From: Planctomycetota bacterium
Lineage (GTDB): Bacteria > Planctomycetota > PUPC01 > DSUN01
Reading direction: 5' to 3'
Assembly (NCBI GenBank): GCA_016872875.1
Contig: VGYW01000202.1
Location: 1 to 14,733, forward strand
DNA: 14,733 bases
In this document: one piece after another, positions 7,132-13,554 of the stretch
Position numbering within the stretch: position 1 is the stretch's first letter
How the letters are laid out: every line of letters begins with the position of its first letter
Program-made: the position numbers and the translations under genes
The notes under the pieces: generated by a model
Database searches by the model: none
What the model was told of the DNA's origin: nothing
The model's input: only the letters and a program-made list of their open reading frames with translations

Positions 7132-7153
7132 GAGGGCGCTGTCTTTTTGAGGG
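7120..7153 (+). repeat. 17-bp tandem duplication at the right end of E2
   Basis: CGCTATCTTTTTGAGGG (7120-7136) is followed at once by the same 17 bases with one change (A to G, 7137-7153). The second copy ends in GAGGG, eight bases before ATG 7161, and is the only ribosome-site-like sequence for the URO-D-family gene. Confidence 0.75.
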
Positions 7154-7160
7154 CGGCTAG

Positions 7161-8219
7161 ATGAGCCACGAGGATGGGTGGGCGGCGTTCAACCTCGAGA
7201 TGCCGCGGCGCATACCGCGAAGCGAGTTCGACGCCGAGTGCCACTGGGGGCTGGTGAGGGCCGTCACCGGCATCAACGTCGGCGTGGAGAGCCCGCGCGA
7301 GCTGAAGCAGGAAGCCCGCCTGGCCTTCATCCGCGCGTGGAACTACGACGTGGTGTTCGGCTGCCTCATCGGGCACGGCGAGCTCGACGCGCTCCGCACG
7401 AACATGGGCCACGCCGTCTACGCCGCAGGCGGGATTGACTACGACGCCAATATCCGCTGCCCGTTCAAGTCGCCCGAGGAGGTGCTCGCCTTCGACCCCT
7501 GGGCGGCCTACGGTCCGCGCGACAGGGCGGAGTTGACCCGCCGCTTCGACGAGCACTACCGCCGCCAGTGCGAGGCCCACCCCGACGCCGTGAACATGAC
7601 GGGCGTCTACATCTCGTGCGTGTCGGGCCTCATCGCCATCTTCGGCTGGGAGATGCTGCTGACCGCCGCGGGGCTCGACCCCGAGGGCTTCGGCGAGGTT
7701 ACGAACCGCTACGCCGCCTGGGTCCGCCAGTACTACGAGGCCCTGGCCGACTCCGAGGCCCCGGTGGTCTACAGCCACGACGACATCGTGTGGACGAGCG
7801 GCGCCGTTTTCCGCCCCGCCTGGTATCGCCGCTACGTCTTCCCCAACCTCCGCAAGCACTATGAGCCGCTGGTCGCCGCGGGCAAGAAGATCGTCTTCGT
7901 CAGCGATGGCGACTACACGGAGTTCATTGACGACATCGCGGGCTGCGGCGCGAGCGGCTTCTTCTTCGAGCCGCTCACCGACCTGCGCCTCCTCGCCGGC
8001 CGCTACGGCCAGACCCACGTGCTGATCGGGAACGTGGACACCCGCGTGCTGCTCAGTGGAAGGAAAGCTCAGATCCGCGCCGAGGTCGAGCGCTGCATCG
8101 CCATCGGGCGGGGCTGCCCTGGCTACTTCATCGGCGTCACCAACATGATCCCCGCCAACACCCCGGTCGAGAACGCCCTCTACTACAATCAGGTCTACGA
8201 GCGGCTGGCCCGCCGATGA
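7161..8219 (+). CDS. Uroporphyrinogen decarboxylase (URO-D) superfamily protein
   Basis: 352-residue TIM-barrel protein of the URO-D/MtaA/CmuA superfamily. Signature segments: VVYSHDDIVWTSG at 202-214, FVSDGDYTEFIDDI at 246-259, GFFFEPLTD at 266-274 and VLIGNVDTRVLLSG at 287-300. Such stand-alone members are usually not haem-biosynthetic HemE; many are corrinoid-linked methyltransferases or of unknown function, and the HemE-specific N-terminal RQAGR motif is absent here (PRRIPRSEFD instead). No corrinoid-protein gene is nearby, so the substrate is unknown. The only ribosome-site-like sequence (GAGGG, 7149-7153) lies inside the E2 tandem duplication, so the repeat may supply the translation signal. 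The last 56 bases recur, diverged, at 8428-8483. Confidence 0.85.
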   Translation: MSHEDGWAAFNLEMPRRIPRSEFDAECHWGLVRAVTGINVGVESPRELKQEARLAFIRAWNYDVVFGCLIGHGELDALRTNMGHAVYAAGGIDYDANIRCPFKSPEEVLAFDPWAAYGPRDRAELTRRFDEHYRRQCEAHPDAVNMTGVYISCVSGLIAIFGWEMLLTAAGLDPEGFGEVTNRYAAWVRQYYEALADSEAPVVYSHDDIVWTSGAVFRPAWYRRYVFPNLRKHYEPLVAAGKKIVFVSDGDYTEFIDDIAGCGASGFFFEPLTDLRLLAGRYGQTHVLIGNVDTRVLLSGRKAQIRAEVERCIAIGRGCPGYFIGVTNMIPANTPVENALYYNQVYERLARR

Positions 8220-8243
8220 GGGAGCGGGACCGCTTCTGGTGTG

Positions 8244-8253
8244 CGTAGTGCGT
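8244..8253 (+). repeat. Remnant of a GTAG REP-like hairpin
   Basis: GTAGTGCG lies 24 bases after the URO-D stop, matching the first bases of the full REP-like pair that lies 25 bases after the second copy of that gene end (8509). The rest of the hairpin is missing; element E3 begins 6 bases later. It is short enough that chance cannot be excluded from sequence alone; the parallel placement is the main support. Confidence 0.4.
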
Positions 8254-8258
8254 CAGTG

Positions 8259-8405
8259 AAAAACATACCCGCTTTCTTTTCTGCCGGCGCCGTCCGGCAA
8301 CCCCTGGCCAGACAGGCGTAATCAGTTGTGGCCAAAGCACATGCGTCTAGTCTGGGCGGATTAGATGGCGGGGGCCAGGAAAAACGATACCCGCTGTCTT
8401 TTCTG
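8259..8405. repeat. Repeat element E3 (about 147 bp, direct cores)
   Basis: The left core (8259-8280) has CATACCCGCTTTC at its centre and the right core (8380-8403) CGATACCCGCTGTC, both in the same direction. As in E2 the right core is followed by a partial second copy of its T-rich half (GTGTCTTTTCTGG near 8414-8426). The inner sequence aligns loosely with E2. It sits between the true and the duplicated ends of the URO-D gene. Confidence 0.75.
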
Positions 8406-8427
8406 TTCTGGACGTGTCTTTTCTGGA

Positions 8428-8483
8428 CGGTCGAAAACCCTTTCTACTACAGTCAGGTCTACGAGCAGTTGGCCCGCCGATGA
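8428..8483 (+). pseudogene. Duplicated 3' end of the URO-D-family gene
   Basis: These 56 bases match 8164-8219 at 49 positions without gaps and keep the same frame and TGA stop. They would encode VENPFYYSQVYEQLARR against VENALYYNQVYERLARR in the intact gene. The similarity continues weakly past the stop (GAGGGAGCG, then GTAGTGCG). No gene body precedes it; E3 lies directly upstream. It is either a remnant of a tandem paralogue or a duplicated gene end. Confidence 0.8.
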
Positions 8484-8508
8484 GGGAGCGCGGCGGGTTC
8501 CTATGTTC

Positions 8509-8560
8509 GTAGTGCGGGCTTTAGCCCGTTTCCTCGGAAACGGCCTGAAGGCCGCACTAC
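8509..8560. repeat. REP-like inverted pair (copy B)
   Basis: GTAG (8509-8512) precedes a CGGGC/GCCCG stem with TTTA loop; the opposing minus-strand GTAG (complement of 8557-8560) precedes a CGGCC/GGCCG stem with TTCA loop. Relative to the copy in the helicase gene the order of the two hairpin types is reversed, so the whole pair is inverted. A short TTCC/GGAA palindrome forms the middle. Intergenic. Confidence 0.85.
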
Positions 8561-8590
8561 AGACTGGGGCCACCTTCCTGCACCGGGGCG

Positions 8591-8712
8591 AAAAAGACAC
8601 CCGCTTTCTTTTTCTACAGATCAGGCCGACCTAGCGCCGTAACATCTTGTGCTTTCGACTCTTGGGCGACCGGTTGCAGACCTGGGGCGAGAAAAGAAAG
8701 CGGGTATCTTTT
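8591..8712. repeat. Repeat element E4 (122 bp, inverted cores)
   Basis: The left core (8591-8613) carries GACACCCGCTTTC and the right core (8692-8712) carries the inverted AAAGCGGGTATC. The 78-base interior shares AGCGCCGTAA and TGTGCTTTCGA-like blocks with E1. The overall length equals E1. It lies 46 bases beyond the end of the convergent HEAT-repeat gene. Confidence 0.8.
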
Positions 8713-8758
8713 ATCGACCTCGGGGCTCGACCGCGAACTGGGAGGTCCCGCCCGGAGG

Positions 8759-10966
8759 CTACCTCTTGCCGCCCTGGGCTTTTCTGAGGAGCATCTTGGC
8801 GCGTTCGCCGAGCTCGGGCGTGGGGGCGCCGTCGGCCACCTTCTGGAGGGGGCCGATGAGCCTCTTCGCCACGCCCGCGGGCTGGCGGCCGGTGAGGAGC
8901 TTGTCGGCGACGCTGAGGATGGCCAGGCCAGCGACGGCCTTGGTCGCGGGGTTCTCGAGGTATGGCAGAATCTGGTCGAGGGCCTCGGGGGCGGGGATGT
9001 TGCCGAGGGCGCTCAGGAGTGATGTCTTCTCCTCGTCGCGCTCGACGAGGGCGGCGGCCTGCTTGCACACGGCGAGGCGCTCGGCGGGCGAGAGCTGTTG
9101 GTTCCCCGCGAGGCCGATGCAGCCCTGGAGGCAGAGGAGCTTGTCTTTGGCGTTCGGCAGGCTCTTGGCGAGCTCGAGGAGGTCCTTCGCGGCCTCGGCG
9201 TCGCGCCAGCCGGCCAGGCAGCGGACGGCGGCGGCTTTGACCTTCTCGTCGGGGTCGGCGACCGCGGCACGGACGGCCTGGAGCGCCTTCTGTCCGCCGA
9301 CGGAGCTCAAAACTCGCAGTAGGGCGGGCTTGGTGGCGGGCGGCGCCGCGGCGATGGCCGCGACGACCTTCTCGGCGCAGGCATCGGGCTGGGCCGCGCC
9401 GCGGCAGACGGCGGAGACCGCCTGCCCCAGTGCATCCGCATCGGCCCCCGGCTTCGCCTTCGCCAAGAGGTCGAGGAGCGCGGGCAGCTCGGCCTCGGTG
9501 GCCAGCTCGCGGACGGCCTGGAGTGCGGCGGTGCGGAGCTTTTCGTCGTCCGCTGCGGCCAGCTTGAGCAAGGCGGGGGCGGCCGCCCGGACGCGGCGGC
9601 GTGTGGCCATCTGGATGCCCGTGAGCTTGCGGGCGGCGTCGGGGTCGTCCAGCATCGCCAGGTAGACGGCGTCGGCTTCCTTGCTCGGCAGGCTTGCGAG
9701 GGCCTCCTGGGCGGCCTTAGCGACCTCTCCGTCGGCGTCGGCGGCGAGCTTTGTGAGGGCTGGGGCGACCTCGGGCTTGGCTATCTGCGCGAGGGCGCTG
9801 ACGGCGGAGAGGCGGACGGGTCTCTCGCCGCTCGCGGCTGCGGCGGCGAGTGCGGGCACCGCCGTCTCGTCCCCGCGGCAGCCGAGGGCCTGGATGAGCA
9901 TGCCCCTTCGTTCGCCCGCCTGCTTCGGGAGCTCGCCGACCAGGGCCTGGGTGAACTCCTTGCCTGGCAGCTCGCTCTGCGCGAGGTGGAGCATGGCCGC
10001 GAAGAGGAGGAGGTCGGGGCTTCGGAGCTGTTCGGCCAGGAATGCCGGGCCATCGGCGCCTTTGGCGCGGACGATGCCGCGCACCGCGCCGGCACGCACG
10101 TAAGGCAGGGCTTTGGAGTCGCGGACCAGCTCGTAGAGGCGGATGGCCTCTGGCGCCTGGCCTGCGGCGGCCAGGGCGTCGGCGCAGCGGAGCGCGCCGT
10201 CGCAGATGGGCCACGTGGCGTTCGCCATCGCCTTTTCGAACACCTTGGCGGCCTCGGGGGTGCCGATCTGGCCAATGGCCGCGGCGGCGATGGCGGCAAC
10301 GTCCTTGTCCGCGTCGCCGAGGAGCTTCGCCAGGGGCTCGACGGCCTTGGCGTCGCGCCGCATGCCGACGGAGTGGATGACGCCGGCGAGCTGGCGGCCC
10401 TTGGTCTTGCCGAGGGCGTCGCGGAGGGCCTCATCCACTTCGGGGAACTGCATCGGCTCGAGGGCGTAGCGGGCCATGTGCGAGAGCTTCTCGTCGGGCA
10501 GGAGCGCGGCGAGAGCCGGCACCGCCTCCTTGGTGCCCAGGCGCTGGAGCATGCAGCACGCGTCGGCCTTTTCCTTCTGTGTGGCCGCTTCTGACTTCAG
10601 CGCGGCCGTCGCCTTCTCAAGCGCCTGCTCGGGAGAGGGCGGCGGGAGCGACGGGATGGCCACTGTGTCGCTTTCATTGACCACGAGGACCTGGGGCTTG
10701 TCGTCCAGGGTGTATTCCAGCCGCAGCCGCTTGGGACGCTGCGGGAAGGGGTCGCCGCCGAGGACCTCGTTGCTCACCTGGAAGGCGAGGCGGCCGTCCC
10801 TCACCAACGCCTTGACCTTGTCGGTGACGTCGCTTTTCCCGTCGCCATCGGTCGGCTCGTAGGTCGCGCGCGTGATGACGAGCTTGGGTACGGCGCCGCG
10901 TGACTGCACCGCCCAGCCGACCGCCAGCGCCGCCACGACGACAGGAACCCACCTTGCCTTCGACAT
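8759..10966 (-). CDS. Secreted HEAT-repeat protein
   Basis: 735-residue protein with an N-terminal signal peptide (residues 1 to about 25: a basic start, a VVVAALAVGWAV core, then SRGA). Residues 26-100 form a small domain (LVITRATYEP, DVTDKVKALV, FQVSNEVLGGDPFPQ, KRLRLEYTLDD) seen at the front of other exported proteins of this kind. From about residue 110 to the end there is an unbroken array of HEAT/PBS-lyase-like helical repeats, for example VPALAALLPDE, AVEPLAKLLGDADKDVAAIAAAAIGQIG and LLKLAAADDEKLRTAALQAVRELA. Such solenoids bind other proteins; no catalytic motif is visible, so a scaffold role in the cell envelope is the most that can be inferred. The start is ATG 10966, with AAGGAG eight bases upstream; ATG 10987 lacks one. 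It follows the oxidoreductase gene in the same direction, 139 bases apart. Confidence 0.85.
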   Translation of the reverse strand: MSKARWVPVVVAALAVGWAVQSRGAVPKLVITRATYEPTDGDGKSDVTDKVKALVRDGRLAFQVSNEVLGGDPFPQRPKRLRLEYTLDDKPQVLVVNESDTVAIPSLPPPSPEQALEKATAALKSEAATQKEKADACCMLQRLGTKEAVPALAALLPDEKLSHMARYALEPMQFPEVDEALRDALGKTKGRQLAGVIHSVGMRRDAKAVEPLAKLLGDADKDVAAIAAAAIGQIGTPEAAKVFEKAMANATWPICDGALRCADALAAAGQAPEAIRLYELVRDSKALPYVRAGAVRGIVRAKGADGPAFLAEQLRSPDLLLFAAMLHLAQSELPGKEFTQALVGELPKQAGERRGMLIQALGCRGDETAVPALAAAAASGERPVRLSAVSALAQIAKPEVAPALTKLAADADGEVAKAAQEALASLPSKEADAVYLAMLDDPDAARKLTGIQMATRRRVRAAAPALLKLAAADDEKLRTAALQAVRELATEAELPALLDLLAKAKPGADADALGQAVSAVCRGAAQPDACAEKVVAAIAAAPPATKPALLRVLSSVGGQKALQAVRAAVADPDEKVKAAAVRCLAGWRDAEAAKDLLELAKSLPNAKDKLLCLQGCIGLAGNQQLSPAERLAVCKQAAALVERDEEKTSLLSALGNIPAPEALDQILPYLENPATKAVAGLAILSVADKLLTGRQPAGVAKRLIGPLQKVADGAPTPELGERAKMLLRKAQGGKR

Positions 10967-10989
10967 TGCCTTGTCTCCTTGGAGCATAG

Positions 10990-11010
10990 GATTCGAGGAC
11001 GAGGACGATT
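10990..11010. repeat. Half-copy of the GAGGAC repeat
   Basis: TTCGAGGACGAGGACGATT, 24 bases upstream of the HEAT gene start, closely matches part of the right arm of the long hairpin at 13357-13458. No pairing left arm is present here. Confidence 0.6.
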
Positions 11011-11024
11011 GCAGCCACGCTTCT

Positions 11025-11107
11025 GTGGTCAGTGGTCCGTGGTCCGTGGTCCGTGGTCCGTGGTCCGTGGTCCGTAGTCCGTGGTCCGTAGTCCGTGGTC
11101 CGTGGTC
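11025..11107. repeat. 7-bp tandem repeat (GTGGTCC unit, about 12 copies)
   Basis: The 7-base unit GTGGTCC is repeated about 12 times, with occasional GTAGTCC variants and one GTGGTCA at each end. The TGA stop of the oxidoreductase gene (11106-11108) is formed by the last GGTCA unit, so the array starts exactly where coding stops. Seven-base units would cause frameshifts inside a gene. No coding role is visible. Confidence 0.9.
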
Positions 11108-12404
11108 AAAACACCCACGGCGCGCGATTGGCCCGCACGCGGAGGCGGTTGGCCTCGGGGTCGTTGACGAATTCCTCCTTGACGGGGTCGAACTTGAGGC
11201 TGCGGCGGACCCACATGCAGATGTTGGCGGCGTGGACGGTGGTCATCGAGCGGTGCATGACGGTGGGGTTGGCCACGGTGGGGCGCCGGCTCTTGATGCA
11301 GTCGAGCCAGTTGCGCATGTGGTTCAGCGAGCGCCCGGTGCGGGCCACGTAGTCGCTGAGGAGCTTCTTCTGTTCTGACATGAAGGCCGGCTTGGAGACC
11401 TCCAGGCCGCCGTCGCCTGAGGTGGCCCAGCCGTCCGGCCCTTCGAAGCGCGCGCCGCAGGAGCCGCGAAAGAGGTTGACCCCCTTGTAGTTGCCGCGCG
11501 AGAGGATCATCCTGACCCCGTTGGCGAAGTGCGTGACCATGCCCTCGCCAAAGCGGTTGTCAACGAACTCGTATTCGACGGGCGAGGTGTCGGTGAGGCC
11601 CATGCCCTCCTGTGCCTGTGCGAAGGTGTGCGCGCCCCACTCGCCGATGCAGGAGGTGTGGAAGTCGTAGTGGCCGCGCCAGCCGCCGCCGATGTAGGCG
11701 CGGTTGAAGGGCCGCCAGGGGCAGGGGCCGAGCCAGGCATCCCAGTCCACCTCCTCCTTCGGCGGCTCGGGCTCGGCGGGCAGCCAGTCGTGCTTCATGT
11801 AGGCGTCGTCCCACGGGGCGATGTGGGCGTAGACGGTGTGGACCTTTCCGAGGCGGCCGGTGCGGGCCAGCTCGTAGCAGAAGACGTGGTGGCCCTCGCT
11901 GAGGCGCTGGGTGCCGGTCTGGTAGATGCGGCCGTAGCGCTTCGCGGTGTCCACCACGGCCTGGCCCTCGGCGATGGTCATCGAGGAGGGCTTCTCGGTG
12001 TAGACATCCTTCCCCGCCCGCATTGCGAGGACGGACATCAGGGCGTGCCAGCGGTCGCCCGTCGCCATCAGGATCGCGTCAATGTCGGTCCGCTCGGCCA
12101 GGAACTCGCGGACGTTTGGGTAAGCCTTGCAGTCGTTGTTCTTGTAGCGTTCGTCCACGACCTTCTTGCAGTGTTCGCGTGCCGAGCGTTGCGCGTCGCA
12201 GATGGCCACGAACTGCACGTCCTTCTCTGGGAGCATCCAGCCGAGGACGCCCATGCCGCGCCCTCTCAGGCCGATGCCGCCCACGATGATGCGCTCAGAG
12301 GGGGCCACCACGCCATCCTTGCCGAGCGCCCTGGAGCGCACCAGCGCTGGCGCCGCGGCGCCCGCCAGGGTCGCCGCACTGAGGAACTCTCGCCGCGTCC
12401 TCAT
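11106..12404 (-). CDS. Tat-exported Gfo/Idh/MocA-family oxidoreductase
   Basis: 432-residue NAD(P)-dependent oxidoreductase. It begins with a twin-arginine signal (RTRREFLSA at residues 2-10, then AATLAGAAAPALV), so it is probably exported folded with its cofactor. The Rossmann motif is GIGLRGRG at 43-50; the family EKP motif is at 137-139, followed by YQTGTQ (161-166). The C-terminal half contains DAWLGPCPWRPFN, GWRGHYDF and CIGEWGAHT, typical of the exported Gfo/Idh group in Planctomycetota and relatives. Substrates are usually sugars, inositols or their derivatives; the exact one is not readable. ATG 12404 is preceded by AAGGAG at five-base spacing; the frame extends to 12473, but through a REP-like repeat. 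The stop codon is part of a 7-bp tandem repeat. Confidence 0.9.
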   Translation of the reverse strand: MRTRREFLSAATLAGAAAPALVRSRALGKDGVVAPSERIIVGGIGLRGRGMGVLGWMLPEKDVQFVAICDAQRSAREHCKKVVDERYKNNDCKAYPNVREFLAERTDIDAILMATGDRWHALMSVLAMRAGKDVYTEKPSSMTIAEGQAVVDTAKRYGRIYQTGTQRLSEGHHVFCYELARTGRLGKVHTVYAHIAPWDDAYMKHDWLPAEPEPPKEEVDWDAWLGPCPWRPFNRAYIGGGWRGHYDFHTSCIGEWGAHTFAQAQEGMGLTDTSPVEYEFVDNRFGEGMVTHFANGVRMILSRGNYKGVNLFRGSCGARFEGPDGWATSGDGGLEVSKPAFMSEQKKLLSDYVARTGRSLNHMRNWLDCIKSRRPTVANPTVMHRSMTTVHAANICMWVRRSLKFDPVKEEFVNDPEANRLRVRANRAPWVF

Positions 12405-12429
12405 CCCTTCTCCTTCCAAGTCAACGTTT

Positions 12430-12573
12430 GTAGTGCGGCCTTCAGGCCGTAAGAGCTTCGAGCCACGAGCCACGAGCTTCGAGCAGGCTCGGAGAATGCC
12501 TCTTCTCTTGCCGGCTCGACGCTCGTGGCTCGCGGCTCGTGGCTGCCAAGGGACGGGCTGAAGCCCGCACTAC
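12430..12573. repeat. REP-like inverted pair (copy C) with nested insertion
   Basis: The left half (GTAG 12430-12433 plus CGGCC/GGCCG hairpin) and the right half (12553-12573, the inverted CGGGC-type hairpin) match copy A base for base, but they are 102 bases apart instead of 11. The space is filled by a second inverted repeat (12453-12546). It lies in the leader of the oxidoreductase gene. Confidence 0.85.
12453..12546. repeat. GAGCCACGAGC inverted repeat nested in copy C
   Basis: The left arm (12453-12484) holds two tandem GAGCCAC units flanked by GAGCTTC. The right arm (12514-12546) is its imperfect inverted copy (CTCGTGGCTCGCGGCTCGTGG). The loop is about 29 bases. Transcribed, it would form a long stem. 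Confidence 0.75.
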
Positions 12574-12614
12574 GAACTCGCCTATCCTCTTGGGGGGCCC
12601 TTTGCCACGCCCCA

Positions 12615-12643
12615 TAGATACTCATCTGCCCGCCTCGTGTCAA
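12615..12643 (-). promoter_or_regulatory. Possible promoter of the oxidoreductase gene
   Basis: On the minus strand a perfect TTGACA (12638-12643) is followed by 17 bases and TATCTA (12615-12620), a weak -10. The start would be near 12609, giving a leader of about 205 bases that includes repeat copy C. The TTGACA lies in the loop of a GCCCGCC/GGCGGGC hairpin (12628-12655) that could also mark the 3' end of the plsY transcript. Confidence 0.4.
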
Positions 12644-12655
12644 ATGCCGGCGGGC
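12628..12655 (-). other. GCCCGCC/GGCGGGC stem-loop downstream of plsY
   Basis: GCCCGCC (12628-12634) pairs perfectly with GGCGGGC (12649-12655) around 14 bases, 14 bases after the plsY stop. No T-run follows, so intrinsic termination is unproven. Confidence 0.4.
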
Positions 12656-12669
12656 GTGGGTAGCAGGCG

Positions 12670-13341
12670 TCAGGACTGGGGGCGGGGCGTCCGCTCGCCG
12701 ATCTTGTGCTCCGTGCCCTGGATGAGGCGCACGATGTTGCTCCTGTGCCGGATGATCACCAGGAGCGCCACGAGTGCCCCGAAGATGAGGCACTCGGGCT
12801 TGCACCAGGAGCGCGCGCCCGCGTTGAGCGGGTCGGGCACGAAGGCCATGGCGAGCGGAATCACCACCACGGCGGCCATGGACGCCACGGAGACGTAGCG
12901 GGTGGCGGCCCTCACGGCGAGCCAGGCGGCGCCCCCGATGGCCGTGGGGAGCCAGGCTATCCCGAGGAACGCCCCGAGGCTCGTAGCCATCCCCTTCCCG
13001 CCGTGAAACCTGAGGTAGACGGGGAAGACGTGGCCGAGGATGGCCGCGGCGCCATAGGCGATGCCGAGGGCGGGGACGGCGCGGGGCTCGCCGCAGGCAA
13101 ACAGGCGGGCGAAGAGGAAGGCGGGGAGGACGCCCTTGGCGATGTCGAGGGCGTGGACTGCGATGCCGATGGGGGTTCCGAGGACGCGGAGGGCGTTTGT
13201 GGCCCCGATGTTGCGGCTGCCGTGCTGGCGGATGTCCACGCCCTTCAGCGCGAGGCCAGCCAGAAGGCCGAACGGCACGGCCCCCAGGAGATAGGCGAGC
13301 AGGCCGCCGAGGGCATAGAGAGCAGGCTGGCCGGGGTCCAT
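12670..13341 (-). CDS. plsY: Glycerol-3-phosphate acyltransferase PlsY
   Basis: 223-residue integral membrane enzyme that transfers an acyl group from acyl-phosphate to glycerol-3-phosphate, making lysophosphatidic acid, the first step of phospholipid synthesis (PlsX-PlsY pathway). The three family motifs are visible: GSRNIGATNALR at 41-52, HGGKGMATSLG at 113-123, and RHRSNIVRLIQGTEHKIG at 198-215. Motif 1 has SRN where most members have SGN. Several hydrophobic segments (about 10-30, 60-82, 90-112, 125-145 and 150-170) fit the usual membrane topology. ATG 13341 has GAGGAGG four bases upstream. No plsX gene is in the window. It lies 213 bases downstream of a small gene in the same direction, with a very stable hairpin ending 15 bases before the ATG. 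Confidence 0.93.
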   Translation of the reverse strand: MDPGQPALYALGGLLAYLLGAVPFGLLAGLALKGVDIRQHGSRNIGATNALRVLGTPIGIAVHALDIAKGVLPAFLFARLFACGEPRAVPALGIAYGAAAILGHVFPVYLRFHGGKGMATSLGAFLGIAWLPTAIGGAAWLAVRAATRYVSVASMAAVVVIPLAMAFVPDPLNAGARSWCKPECLIFGALVALLVIIRHRSNIVRLIQGTEHKIGERTPRPQS

Positions 13342-13356
13342 CGCTCCTCCTCTGCA

Positions 13357-13458
13357 ATCGTCCTCGTCCCTCGTCCTCGTCCTCGTCCTCGTCCTCGACT
13401 CCACTCCCCCAGGCGATGGGAATCGAGGACGAGGACGAGGACGAGGGACGAGGACGAT
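13357..13458. repeat. Long perfect GAGGAC hairpin in the plsY leader
   Basis: The left arm 13357-13398 is built of CCTCGT units and the right arm 13423-13458 is its exact reverse complement except for one extra 6-base unit on the left. The loop is 24 bases. The stem is about 36 bp without mismatch, including an irregular GTCCCTCGT unit mirrored as GAGGGAC. Each arm is a tandem 6-bp repeat. A half copy lies at 10990-11010. The stem ends 6 bases from the plsY Shine-Dalgarno. Confidence 0.9.
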
Positions 13459-13554
13459 CTCCCAAGCGCGCCGACGCGCTCGGGGCCTGCCCGGCCGGGC
13501 GCCAGGCAAGGCCGCGAGCGCGTCGGGAACGCTCTGCCGAGTGCGCCGCGTGGC

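Noticed and set aside
6162..7153. Autonomous IS200/IS605-type insertion sequence
   Set aside because: The encoded protein has RAYT-type features (YVERNSLRAGLV, C-terminal GRPLK). No TnpB gene is present, and the flanking elements E1 and E2 belong to different classes, so they do not look like left and right ends of one IS.
7161..8219. HemE (haem-biosynthetic uroporphyrinogen decarboxylase)
   Set aside because: The HemE N-terminal substrate motif is absent and no haem gene is nearby. Only superfamily membership can be supported.
8649..9665. A 338-codon plus-strand open frame
   Set aside because: It is antisense to the HEAT-repeat gene, Ser/Ala/Arg-rich, without recognisable domain, and its start lies inside repeat E4.
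11025..11107. CRISPR array
   Set aside because: Units are 7 bp and contiguous with no unique spacers, so this is a simple tandem repeat. The E elements are too few, too variable and in mixed orientation to be a CRISPR.
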